Origin: Cymodocea nodosa
Taxonomy: Eukaryota > Streptophyta > Magnoliopsida > Alismatales > Cymodoceaceae
Length of the DNA stretch: 64,000 nt
Reading direction: 5' to 3'
Assembly: GCA_036874045.1 (NCBI GenBank)
Contig: CM072340.1
Span: forward strand, 1,813,001-1,877,000
The translations under genes were made by a program, and so were the position numbers. The number at the start of each line of letters is the position of its first letter. The stretch's first letter is position 1. Below, one piece after another: positions 35,347 to 46,083 of this stretch. The notes below the pieces were generated by a model, which saw only the letters and a program-made list of their open reading frames with translations, was not told the origin of the DNA and did no database searches.

Positions 35347-36800
35347 GTTAATAGCATTTGATAAGTGTAAGAGAAAAAACACACACACATAAGAAGAAAG
35401 GGATTACAATTACAATTTTTTAAACAGCTGCTCTGCTCTTGTGTAATCTGGTAAAGTGTACAATTGAAGAGACATGAACGGACAAATTGAAAAGAAATTT
35501 TACTAACCTGCTTGTGACTTATTATTTTTAAATATAAACCAGTAGATTAAATATTGAAATCGAAGATAGCTAAGTTTTGAAGAGAAAATCGATGATACAT
35601 CTTGTTGAAAATTCTACATGTACATTGTTTTTGGAAAAGTTTCATTTGAGAGGTAGAACGTTCGAATTAAAATTTTACCGACATGTATCTTCTTTAGGTG
35701 ACTTTTTATACCTCTTGTTATATTAATATGTCGTTATATTGATGGGTGTAGTGATTCCTCTTGTTATATTAATATGTCGTTACATTGATGGATGGTTGTG
35801 AATGAAAATATTATAATAATTAGATTTTTTGTAATATATTTTTTATTATTATTACGAGGAATATAAAATTTATAATTATCTTTTTGTTATTTTAAATATG
35901 TAATATAATAATAAAGTTATTTATTTATGTAATTTTTGATTTATTTTATATAATGATATATTTAATTATTTGATAAATGATATATAAATATTTATTTTAA
36001 TAATATGTTTATTTATTAATGTCAAGAATTTATTAATAAATTAATTATATTTTCACTAATTATTTTAAGTCAATACTTAATTTTATTAAAAATCAATTTT
36101 ATTTAATTTCATTCAATTCTGTCATATACACGAATACTTGGAATTCAATTTTCATTAAATTACTCAACGTACACAAACAACATTTTAAATTCTTACGTCA
36201 AATTCTGTAGAATTTAAATTTTAACGAAACTTAAATTCTAAGCGTAAAAATAAGTATTTAGTAAAAGATATAAAATCTAACTTTTATTTACACACCGAAG
36301 AGATTTTTCACGTAATTAAATCATTATGTTATCGTGACAGTGATTTGTGTTTTTATTAACTATCTGTATTAATTTACGATTGTGAAGAATAATCGAAAGA
36401 TTGAATTTTCCAACAAAAACGGCGGTACCAGGAGATTCTTTTTTTTTTTTTTCGGAAAAAGAGCGATTTCATTGGTTGTTATTTTAATTGCAGAAATGGA
36501 ATCGAACGGTTGTTATTTCATCTGTTCCGTTTCGCTTTTTCTATGATACGTAATTTTTTTTAAAAAAAAGGATTAATTTAAGAAGTACGAGGAAGCCAAT
36601 CCCCTGTTTGAGATGGAGTTAAAAAACCGACGATCAAATATTTATCGAAAGAAATATCATCACCATCGTCTTTAAATATCTTGACGTTGAGGAAAAGAAA
36701 AAAAAAATAATCTGGTACGATTTCATGTGGGGCCCTTTGCTACATTTCTATTTGGTAATATTATATTCGAGTTTCTGGCCGTCAGCTGGCCTCGCGTAAA
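35347..36800. other. AT-rich intergenic sequence upstream of SAUR
   Basis: No gene. A 46-bp-period direct duplication (CCTCTTGTTATATTAATATG at 35711 and 35757) and a poly-T run near 36439-36452 are present. Confidence 0.6.
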
Positions 36801-36808
36801 TATAAATA
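36801..36808 (+). promoter_or_regulatory. TATA box of the SAUR gene
   Basis: TATAAATA lies 71 bp before the start codon, in the sequence CGCGTAAATATAAATAAG. A start of transcription near 36830 would leave a short leader of about 40 bases. Confidence 0.7.
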
Positions 36809-36871
36809 AGAACGTTTTGCCCCGCCGATTGATGCTCCTGGTCGTCTTCTTCGCCCCTCTACCCGCCCACC

Positions 36872-37348
36872 ATGAACAAGGGAGCCATCGGCAAGCTAGG
36901 AAAGCTCAAGTGCATGCTCAAGAAGTGGCAAGCCAAGTCCCAGCGCCACTACCACCACCGCCGTCTCGGAGACGTCGACGAGGATGACGCCGACAAGACA
37001 TGGCAGCGGCAGAGAGACGAAGGAGAAGGAGAGGTGGAGGAGGAGGGGAGACAACATCGGCAGCAGCAGATGGATCTCAACGTCGAAGACTCCGAGAAGG
37101 TGCCGGCAGGCATGCACCCCGTCTACGTGGGAAAGTCGAGGCGCCGGTACTTGATCGCCTCCCACCTCGCCGGCCACCCGCTTTTCCAAGTCCTTGTGAA
37201 GAGGTCCGGCGCCGCCACCGCCGGCTCGACGGCGGTAGTGGAGTGTGAGGTGGTGTTGTTCGAGCACCTGCTCTGGATGCTCGAGAACGCTGACCCCCAA
37301 CCGGAGGCCCTTGAAGAGCTCGTGGACTTCTACTCCTGCCAGACCTGA
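36872..37348 (+). CDS. SAUR-family auxin-responsive protein, SAUR76/77/78-like, 158 residues
   Basis: Small auxin-up RNA proteins are short-lived regulators of auxin-linked and ethylene-linked growth; many act on plasma-membrane H+-ATPase regulation through PP2C-D phosphatases. This intronless ORF starts at an ACCATGAAC context. The N-terminus MNKGAIGKLGKLKCMLKKW is the basic helix seen in the SAUR76-78 group. The SAUR domain runs from about residue 78: VPAGMHPVYVGKSRRRYLI, HPLFQVLVKRSG, then VECEVVLFEHLLWMLENADP and ELVDFY. Between helix and domain (about 28-75) is a His/Arg- and Glu/Asp-rich low-complexity linker that is longer than in the Arabidopsis relatives. The coding region is GC-rich with strongly G/C third positions, unlike its AT-rich surroundings. 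A TATA box is 71 bp upstream. Confidence 0.92.
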   Translation: MNKGAIGKLGKLKCMLKKWQAKSQRHYHHRRLGDVDEDDADKTWQRQRDEGEGEVEEEGRQHRQQQMDLNVEDSEKVPAGMHPVYVGKSRRRYLIASHLAGHPLFQVLVKRSGAATAGSTAVVECEVVLFEHLLWMLENADPQPEALEELVDFYSCQT

Positions 37349-40014
37349 TCTACTTATATATACATATCTGCGCGCAGGTCGTGTCTATCTAGGATTTGGA
37401 TTTTTAACTTCTTCTTCTTCTTCTTCTTCTTCTACGCTAATGAGGTTAGTAATTAGAGAGATCGGTTGTGTATATGATGAAATATGGATTTCATTTGGTG
37501 TGGGTGCGTGTGTCTTTCTGGTTTCTCATTCAGGTTAACTCGAGAGTACTAATGTAATTTTAATAATAATATCAGTGATTTTTATGTTTGCAAGGATTCA
37601 AATTCTAATAAAAGTTACCAATCTTACAACCTCTATAAAATCAAGTATCAAATAAGAAATAAGCTGGGGTTGTGAATGGATCCATATGAGATCGTGGTGA
37701 TCAAAAACTTGCCGACATGTATATATTCCTGCATTTCTCTATCGACAGATCGCTTTCTTTCATATAAACAAAAGGGCATGTCCGTCTCCGCCAACCGGAA
37801 AATCCCCACTGTACTGCAGATGGAATATATCTGCCCTGCTGCGTACAGATTGATGATGGGTAGCTGTGAGCTGCTTACAGCATAGGTCAGCAGAACAGCA
37901 AAACTCGAAGAAGAAGAAGAAGAAGAATGGTGTTTGAGTAAATTAAGATTCATGGGCTGATGAATGTTTTATGTGATGAATGCGCAACAGTTGGCCATGG
38001 GGTTTCCCCATTAATCCTCGACCACCACCACATGCAGCTGTCCCGTATATGCTTGCTTCTATCGACATTCATGTGCATCCGCACACAAGCAAACAAAGGA
38101 GGACATGCAAGATCAGGTTAGAGATACGATGCAATGGGATTCACACTACCAGCTGCCACTTCCGCCAGCTATATACATATGCACGTCATTCAATTTTCAC
38201 AATCCGCCGGTGCAAACTTTATCACATATATATAAGATCCAAACATGTCTAACCAATTAACTTGGTCTCCACTTTCCCAGGCTGAGAAAAACAATGTCTA
38301 CGGAAGGCGGAGAAAGTCATGGAATGGGTTACTACAATATTATCGATTGATTATAAAACGAGGTGGGTTGGTTGCACGGTGGCCGTCTTTTCCTCGGAGC
38401 ACACCCCATGTGCCGGAAGCCGGGAAATCCGGGATTCGGAACGGCGGCGGCGACGACGTACGTCCATCGTGCTCCCCACAACTCACCCTATCACATTCAA
38501 ACGGACATGAACATCCTCTACCTACCCCTGCATCGTCGCTATCTCTCTATCCATCTGCATATTTTTTTAAGAAACAGATGAATGATTACAAGGTATTAGT
38601 ATATATATATAACCTGTCGGTAATGTCTGATTTCGCCGACTAACGAAAAGCCATACGCGCGCCAGTTCCAGATTCAATTAATCAATCGTTTGAAGTAGAA
38701 GCCACCGAGTAGATGTTAATCAATGGTGGTGTAATGCTGATGGATGGTAATTAACGAGCATCTCAACGGATTATTAGGGAATTAAAAGTAGCAAGAAGTA
38801 ACAGAAGCTTAAAATATAGATATAAATTTATTGAAGGGTAATTCCCCCTCTCGTCAAGTGCTTAGAAATGACTTCCTCTTATCAACCTTTTGGCCCTCTT
38901 TTAATTGCAGTTTTTTTTTTTTTCCTTATAATTTTGTTTATTCTTCATTCTTGCTTAAGGAAATTGCTGGTTAAAGAGAAATAATAAAATTTTCGTCACC
39001 CTAGTAGTATGAATGTCACCTTGATCTTCAAAAACACAGTTAATTTAACTTATTTTTGGGTTAACAAAATCGACATTTAATTTTATGATAAATTCAGTAA
39101 AAGAAGCTCAATCTAAGTAGAAGATTTTAGTTATGTGGTCAAGAATTCTAATATGTTGACAAGGTCAACACAGGCAAATGCTATCAATACTAAAGCTGAT
39201 AGTTCCATTCTATGCTATTTTAAATGCAGCTTTAGCAATATTAACTACTTTATTAATACACATGAGATCATGTACTTGAATGGTGAAGGAATCCTTCGCC
39301 ATCCCTTTGGATGGATACGAGTTTAAACCTCTTGAAAATTAAACATTTAAAATACATAGAGAATATTTTAACTTTGCAACAAAAAATAAACCAATTTTGT
39401 TTCTATAATTATGTTTAATTTTTCTCCCCACCGACAAAAGTGGTTAAGGAAAGGCTTGAACCTGCCCACCACCGCTAATTGGAGGACTTGGGCATCATCT
39501 TCAACGGTTTGCTGGATTTTAAGCATAATCATATATAATTTTAATTGAACATAGTGATCGAAACATTTCGTTTAGTTCAAATGTTTTTGAGCAATGCTTA
39601 ATTAGACATGACAATACAGTTGTCACGTTCGAATTAAATTTAAATAAAAAAATGTGTTGCCTGCTGGTGCCAGGTGTTTTGTTTATCATCGTTAAGGTAT
39701 AAACACACCTTTAGATGCTTATGAAGTTATTTTTTACCGAATATATTTCTAATATTTTTTATCGTAAGTATTTAAAATAATATATTAAATTTAATTTTAA
39801 CATGATATTTTATGAAAAAGATAAAATAATATTATTTTTAAACAACTGTGATAAAAAAATATGTCGTGTTTTGACGTCGTTATCTTAATTTATAGCTGGC
39901 AAACGTGACATTTTCTTGTTTTAAAAAAAGCACGGAATTTGATGGTTCACCACGTTTAACAATTATTCGAATGTGCGGGTGAACGAAATAAAACTACCGT
40001 GAGAAGGGAAAAGC
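37349..40014. other. SAUR 3' region and intergenic sequence, no further gene recognised
   Basis: CTT run at 37409-37432 and GAA run near 37905-37926. Short open frames around 37980-38640 are moderately GC-rich but show no family features. Confidence 0.55.
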
Positions 40015-40332
40015 ATGAAACGGCGCAGGGGGCCCTTTGATTCATTTAAAAAGAAAAGGGAGGAAAGAGGAAAGGCTGTTCGTGAAAGGGCGAGCGCAAT
40101 GCATCGTCTCTTCCTTGCGCCCACCGACAGACCTAGGGTGGGAAGAAGACCGATGGTGAAGAGGCAAATGATCTCAGGTTTTTCTCCTTTCCCTTCGAAC
40201 TCGTCTTATTACCGACTATTGCTGTATATCTGTAAAGGAACTCCTGGTGACGAAATGCAAGGGAGTAATTTGTTGCTGGGTGAGATAAAAGGTGAAAATC
40301 TGAAGTGAAGAAGACGGCAGGGGAACCGAGCA

Positions 40333-40910
40333 GGTAAATGTCTTGCAGTGGTTTATTTTTTTTTCTTCTTCTAAATTGTCCTTGCAGGCGTTGCTGTGAT
40401 CTGAATGTGTCGAAATACATTTCATATAGGCAACACATGCATTTTCTAAATTTCTAAATTCATTTGCAGACGTCAAATTCAGTTTCTAGATATTCTTGAC
40501 AAGTGAATTTAACTATTCGATATTTGTCAATATTCATTTGTTAAAGTTTGTTCCTTGATATTTGTATCTGTAGATTAATCTTGAAAGAAAAAGAGAACGG
40601 TGATCAAGTAGAACATGCCACGAACAATGATAATATAGAACTGCGTAGGGTTGTAGTGATCTTTAAAACCGAGGATGAAATTCATAATTATTACCGAAGA
40701 TATGCTTATCCTATTGAATTTGGTGTTGCAAAAATGAATTCGAGGAAAAAAGGTGATCTAAGATATTATCATTAGTTTGTGTGAAATCATTCTTCAAAAG
40801 ATGCACTTCTATCAAGGGCAGGGAAAAATGTTAAAGTGAATAATAATGGAGAATGCATGGTGTCAAAGGTGAAATTAAATCACAATCATGAGTTGTCGTT
40901 TTTCCCTTGA
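40333..40910 (+). pseudogene. FAR1/FRS-type DNA-binding domain fragment
   Basis: A plausible splice acceptor CTGTAG at about 40573 precedes a frame encoding VIFKTEDEIHNYYRRYAYPIEF followed by GVAKMNSRKKGD. This is the N-terminal part of the WRKY-GCM1-like FAR1 zinc-finger domain of the FHY3/FAR1 family, itself derived from Mutator-like transposases. The same frame continues through TAG and TGA to KNVKVNNNGECMVSKV and LNHNHELS, the end of the domain, then another TGA. FAR1 proteins are nuclear transcription factors in light signalling. The three stops make a full product impossible, so this is a pseudogene or a transposase relic. A donor-like GAGCAG|GTAAAT at 40332 suggests an upstream leader exon. 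The copia element follows 190 bp downstream. Confidence 0.7.
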
Positions 40911-41098
40911 GAAAACAATGTAGTATGTTACAAGTGTAGTATTATAATTGTGGTCTCCTTTTTTCTTTTTGAGAAAATAATGCAGTGTTTTACAAGTTAT
41001 GTATTATACCTATGGCCTGGTTTCATTATACAAGTGCCCTTCATCTATTATGTGAAACATGCAGATAATTTTCTAAGGAATAATGGCATTGATACAAT

Positions 41099-41226
41099 TG
41101 AAGTAAAGTGTAATAGTCTATTGATGTGTGGTAAACAAGAATACAAGAAGGTATATATACCCAACAACATAAGTGGATATCCATTTAAACTCTAAATGGA
41201 TCCAAGATATAATACAAACATTAACA
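41099..41226 (-). repeat. Copia 3' LTR (128 bp)
   Basis: Matches 45956-46083 at roughly 92 percent by eye. It contains GGTATATATACC, a palindromic TATA element. Confidence 0.9.
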
Positions 41227-41238
41227 CTCTCCCTCAAG
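41227..41238 (-). other. Copia polypurine tract
   Basis: The minus strand reads CTTGAGGGAGAG directly before the 3' LTR, the expected place for the primer of plus-strand DNA synthesis. Confidence 0.7.
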
Positions 41239-41259
41239 TTGAACTATGTATATCAAATA

Positions 41260-42661
41260 GATTCAGCTTGTTACATAAATTTTCAAAGATTCTAGTCCCT
41301 AATTTATTTGTAAGGATATTAGCCAATTGATCTTTGGATCGAGTAAATGAAGTAGATATAATCTTTTTTAAGACATATCTTTGATGGAGTAATAATCAAC
41401 TTCAATGTGTTTGATTCGCTCGTGGAAGGTAAGATTACTTGCAATGTAAATGACAACTTGATTGTCATAATGCATAGACATAGGTCCACGGACATCAACT
41501 TCAAACTCTTGTAACAAGACTTCTAATTAAATATTGTCAGACGTGACTTGAGATATACTCCTATATTTAGCTTTAGCACTAGCCTTAAAAAATAATATTC
41601 TGCTTATTGTTGTACCATGCAACAAGATTACCTTTAAGGTAGGTCAAATATTCAGAAGTAGATTTTCTGTTGACCTTGTCACCAACATCAGAGTATCCTT
41701 CAACTCTTAAGTGTCCATGTTTCTCATAAAAAAGATCTTTTTTTGGAGCTCCTTTAATGTATGATAATACATGAACAACACCTTGCCAATGTACCTTTCT
41801 TGGTGCATGTATAAATTAACTAAGTAGATTTATAGCAAAGGTAATGTTAGGTCTTGTAATGGTCAAGTAGATAAGGTTTCCAACTAATTGTCTATATCTT
41901 GTTAGATTTTCAAGTAAGGAGAATCTTCATCTTGAAAGGAGTGATTCTCTAGGCATATGCTTGGGTTGACACCCTTCAAGCCTAGTTTCCTTCAATAACT
42001 TTAAAATATATTTTCTTTGAGATAAAGATCATCGTCCTTTGGAGTATGCAAGTTCGATACTTAAGACATATCTTGATTTTCTTATGTCCTTTGTAGTTAA
42101 GTGCTTGTTCAAAAAATGTTTAGTCTCTTCAATGCCTAGCACATCATTTCCTATCAACAACATATCATCCACATAAATTGCAAGGAGTACAATTCTTCAT
42201 GAAGTCTTCTTGATAAAAATAAAGTGATCTACTTGACAATTGTCAAAACCTCCACTCCACATAATTGTATAAAAATTTTCAAATCATGCTTTGGGGCTCT
42301 ATTTGAGACCATAGACAACCTTGTGAAGTAAACAAATCTGAGGTATCTCTTCCTTAGTAACATAACCTAGAGGTTACTCTATGTAAACTATCTCATCAAG
42401 GTCGCCATAGAGGAAGATATTTTTAACATTAAGTTGGACTAAATTCCAAGAGTGATTAATAGCCAAAGACACCTGAATAAAGTCAAGACGAGCTACTAGA
42501 GAGAATGTCTTAGAATAATCCATGCCATACTCTCGAGAGAAATCGTAAGCCACCAGACGAGCTTTATAACAGGTAACACTACCATCTGGCTTATGCTTAA
42601 TAGTATAAACCCATCTGGAAAAAACTACATTTGCCTCTTTAGATAGAGGACAAGATCTCAA
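41260..42661 (-). pseudogene. Copia reverse transcriptase and RNase H region, degraded
   Basis: The clearest open part, 42661-42374 (95 residues), has the start of the copia reverse transcriptase: VVFSRWVYTIKHKPDGSV, CYKARLVAYDFSREYGMDY, then LAINHSWNLVQLNVKNIFL, equal to the YKARLVAKGxxQxxGxDY and LDVKxAFL blocks. Asp of the LDVK motif is Asn here. Downstream to about 41260 further copia blocks can be followed in changing frames. Confidence 0.75.
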
Positions 42662-42708
42662 GTGTCACGAGAAAGGAAAACATCCATTTCTTCATCCATA
42701 ACGTCCTT

Positions 42709-44230
42709 CTAGTGTAATGTTTGAATTATATCTTGATAGCTTGAAGGTAATGACTCTATGAAAATGGCTAAGGTAAAACAACGAAAAGTGAGATCAAGGT
42801 GAGCATAAGAAATAACCTTTAGATAATGAATGTCAGATACAAGATTGGGTGCCCTTTCGTAATGCAATGGGAAGGTTTTTCTAAGGTGATAGGCCAATGG
42901 ATGAAGAATCAGGCTTGCTATTAGGAACAGAGGATGGCTCAGGAGTAGTAATTGAAGCATGTGGTCGATGACAATATACTTATAAGGGTTGTAGTTGTTG
43001 ATCGACATTGTTGTGTATAAAAATGTTTGCAGAAGATCTGGCATTAAGACCTTGATTATAAACTACTTCAATAGGATATGGAAGAGATGAGGGATCTTGA
43101 TCCTTTAAAGGAAGAGAAGTAGAACCCTCATTACTACCAAAATAAGATTGTGGCTCAAAAAAAGTAACATCTATAGAGGTAAAATATTTATGAGTGAGAG
43201 GATGATAAAGACGATATCTCTTTTGAATACGAGAATAGTTAACAAAAACACATTTAATGACATAAGGTGATAGTTTATCAAGATTAAGAGAAAGATTTTG
43301 AATAAAAGCAACACATTTAAATACTTTAGGAGCAATAAGAAACAATTCTCCTTTAAAATAAAGATGATGAAAGGAAATTGCTCCTATAAAGGTGTAGATG
43401 GCATGTGATCTAACAAGTAAAAAATAAACAACAGTAAGAATAATATCAAACTATAAAAATTTAGGAACACGCATCCATAACATAAGAGTACATGTAACAT
43501 TAAAGATGTGACGATATTTGCATTCGACGATGTCATTTTATTGTAATATGTAAGGACAAGTGGTCTGATGAATAACACCAAGAGAAGAGCAAATACCTTG
43601 AAAATCTGTTTGCATAAATTTAAGAGCATTATTAGTGCACACTATTTTTGAGCAAACAAGAAATTGATTTTTTATTTTAGCAGGAAAGTGTTGAAAAAAT
43701 CAAGAACATTGCGACAATTTTTTAATAAATAAACCCAAGATATATGAGAATAGTCATTGACAAAAACAATATAATATTTGTAACCAAAAGTAGAAGTAAC
43801 TCTACTAAGACCCTAGATGTTGTAGTGGACAATATTAAACATGTGAACAGATGATGCCAGACGCAACTACTTAAAAGGCACATGGGTGTACTTCTCAAGA
43901 TGACACGACTCACAATCAAATAGAGAGATAGAAGCCCAAGGAAGAGCTTGATGAAGCTTCTTGCATGATAGGTGACCAAGATGATAATACTACAACACTA
44001 GAGAGTCCATACTCGACACACATGCAATTAGACCACGAGATATACGATCACAAACCAACATGTATGCTCTAGAAGATTGGTTTACCCCCCAAACCAATCT
44101 TTTGCCCCATTTGTAAGTCTTGAAAAGTGTAATGGAAAGGAAAAAAGGTAATTGAGTATTGTAATTAAACAATAATGACACTAATGAATAGCAGGTTAAA
44201 AGAGAAATCAAGAACATAAAAAGTATCATT
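42709..44230 (-). pseudogene. Copia integrase region, degraded
   Basis: From 43979 downward, alternative minus frames give the LSCKKLHQALPW-like, FDCESCHLEKYTHVPF-like zinc-binding end and an IVFVNDYSHISWVYLL-like core block, the Asp of DDYS being in a changed context. The ORF 43345-42980 contains the later LDKLSPYVIKCVFVNYSRIQKRYRLYHP-type segment that ends copia integrase domains. Frameshifts separate the pieces. Confidence 0.7.
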
Positions 44231-44260
44231 TAGCCTTATTTGGGAGGAGGTTTGAATGTA

Positions 44261-44458
44261 TTAATTAGATACATGACATAAACGACCATTGACTATAGTC
44301 ATAGAGGTTTTGTTAGGAATGGTGGATAGATGATCAAACAAGGTAGAAGTACTTGAGATGTGAGAGGAGACTTTAGAGTCTATTATCCATGGATTATCAT
44401 TGAATGCAATCAAGGCGGTACTTGTACCTAAAAAGGATGAAGATGCTTGAGCACTCAT
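44261..44458 (-). pseudogene. Copia aspartic protease fragment with lost active-site Gly
   Basis: The block NPWIIDSKVSSHISS corresponds to the usual WIIDSGASSHMT active site. The glycine of DSG is lysine, which should abolish proteolysis. Confidence 0.75.
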
Positions 44459-44549
44459 GGTAGTGGAATTTGACCCTTACAACAGAAGAAGGTGCTCATA
44501 GTTTGCCTGAAAGATGGTTATAGTAGGTTCAGATGGCATAGTGGGAGTC

Positions 44550-45418
44550 TTCAAACTAACATTGACTTGTTGGATAAGCTTGAAATGGGAAAATTTTTCC
44601 TAACAAATTTCTGATTTATGACCAAATTTGCCACATCATTGGCATTTGACGATCACCATGTCCTCCACTACTATGTTGTGATTCCGACCACTAGAAACAA
44701 CAAGAGCAGAGTGGTCTATCATAGATGTAATAGAAATTGAAGGTATTAGAGTAGACACTCAAAGTACTTGGGAAAATATTTCACCTAAGTTTGGCATATT
44801 GTTTGTCGCCAAAACATGTCTTCAAATTTGTGAGGCAATTTTTGGATTAATGCTAGCCAAATAAAAAGCAACAACAAACTCCTCACGATAATGTAGAAAT
44901 GTAGAGATATCAACAGTAGGTGTTTGATAGATATTTAACTCGTTGATTAGTCTACATAACAAGCTATAGTGTTTTTCACTTGACTTATCTCCTTGTTGGA
45001 TTTTGAAGAGACCTTTGTAGACTTGAAATATTTTAGAGATATTCTTCTCATGACCATAAGTCTATCGTAAGCTATCCCATATTTCTTTTGTTGTTTTCAT
45101 CATTGAGATTCCACAAGCTATGTGGAGTTTCATACTTGTCAACATCCAAGAACTAATTATTGCATCATTAGTATACCAGTCATGATATTTAGGATCTTTG
45201 ATATTAGGTGGGAGATGAACTAAATGTCGCTCTTGGCGATGGGGAGCAACAATATGTTCAAAAGTTTGTGGCCATAGAATGTAATTTGGCCCACTAAGTT
45301 TTTTTGAAATTCTTGGAAAGTTATGGATAAGGAGTTCACTATTCTTGGAGTTGGAAGTTCTAGAGGAAGAAGCCATCATTGAGAAGCTTGGAAGGAGTTC
45401 ACTATTCTTGGAGTGCAT
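44550..45418 (-). pseudogene. Copia gag (UBN2-like) with interrupted zinc knuckle
   Basis: The ORF 45418-45062 (118 residues) has the gag_UBN2-like start: LSGPNYILWPQTFEHIV, IISSWMLTSMKLHIA, then KEIWDSL. A CCHC knuckle (C-x2-C-x4-H-x4-C) is readable at 44643-44603 but with a TGA inside it. Gag would form the virus-like particle of the element; the stops rule that out here. Confidence 0.75.
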
Positions 45419-45940
45419 TGTTTCTTTTCACTATTTCGTGATCACCTTGTTTCTCCATGATCTTGACCACCTAGACAAAAGAACGAGAAGACCATGAGCT
45501 TGTCTCTTGGTTTCTGTGACTACAACCTAGACAGAAGAATAAGAAGACCATAATTGCATCTTCTAGTCATTGCCTGGCTCAATTGTGATCAGGGAGTCCT
45601 TGATGCCTAGTGATGAAGGAATAGTAACTCGATTGTTAGAATTTCAATCAAAAGGGAGAGAGTGTCTAGTGGTCAGAGCTCTAGTCGAAAAGAAGATGAT
45701 GAGAGTTGATGGTCAAAACTCTAGTTGAAAGGAAGGCATCTGACGACTTGACTTCAGCTGGGAAGAGGAGGAACCATCACTATTAAAGGTCTGTGGTCAA
45801 CATTGGCAGCAAACAATGTTGACCACAGAAGAAGGACCTCTAAGGATTTTTATTTACTGAGTACTAATGTTGTTGGTGGAAGGAGATCACAGTGGAGAAG
45901 GAATGAATGAAAAGAGAAGAAAGGGGAAGATTGACCTAAA

Positions 45941-45954
45941 GCTTTGATAACAAG
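45941..45954 (-). other. Copia primer-binding site, initiator Met-tRNA type, decayed
   Basis: The minus strand reads CTTGTTATCAAAGC directly after the 5' LTR, against the usual TGGTATCAGAGC. Confidence 0.65.
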
Positions 45955-45955
45955 T

Positions 45956-46083
45956 TGAAGTAAAGTGTAATAGTTTATTGATGTATGGTAAACAAGAATA
46001 TAAGATGGTATATATACCCGACAACATAAGTGGATATCCATTTGGACTCTAAATGGATCCAAGACATAACACAAATATTAACA
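45956..46083 (-). repeat. Copia 5' LTR (128 bp)
   Basis: Partner of 41099-41226. It starts TGTTAATATTTG on the minus strand. Confidence 0.9.

Larger units (their letters stand above)
41099..46083 (-). mobile_element. Full-length Ty1/copia LTR retrotransposon, decayed
   Basis: Two direct repeats of about 128 bp (41099-41226 and 45956-46083) flank an internal region of about 4.7 kb whose genes read on the minus strand in copia order: gag, protease, integrase, reverse transcriptase. In element orientation the LTRs begin TGTTAAT and end ACTTCA. A Met-tRNA-type primer site and a polypurine tract are next to the inner LTR edges. The LTRs differ at about 10 positions. Many stops and frame changes occur, so it is inactive. 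GATACA stands just outside both ends (41091-41096, offset by 2-3 bases, and 46084-46089) and may be the target duplication. Confidence 0.9.

Noticed and set aside
36727..36987. ORF overlapping the SAUR start in another frame
   Set aside because: Shadow of the GC-rich SAUR coding region, with no protein features.
40015..40308. 97-residue ORF before the FAR1 fragment
   Set aside because: Basic, motif-free product; more likely the untranslated leader of the FAR1-like relic.
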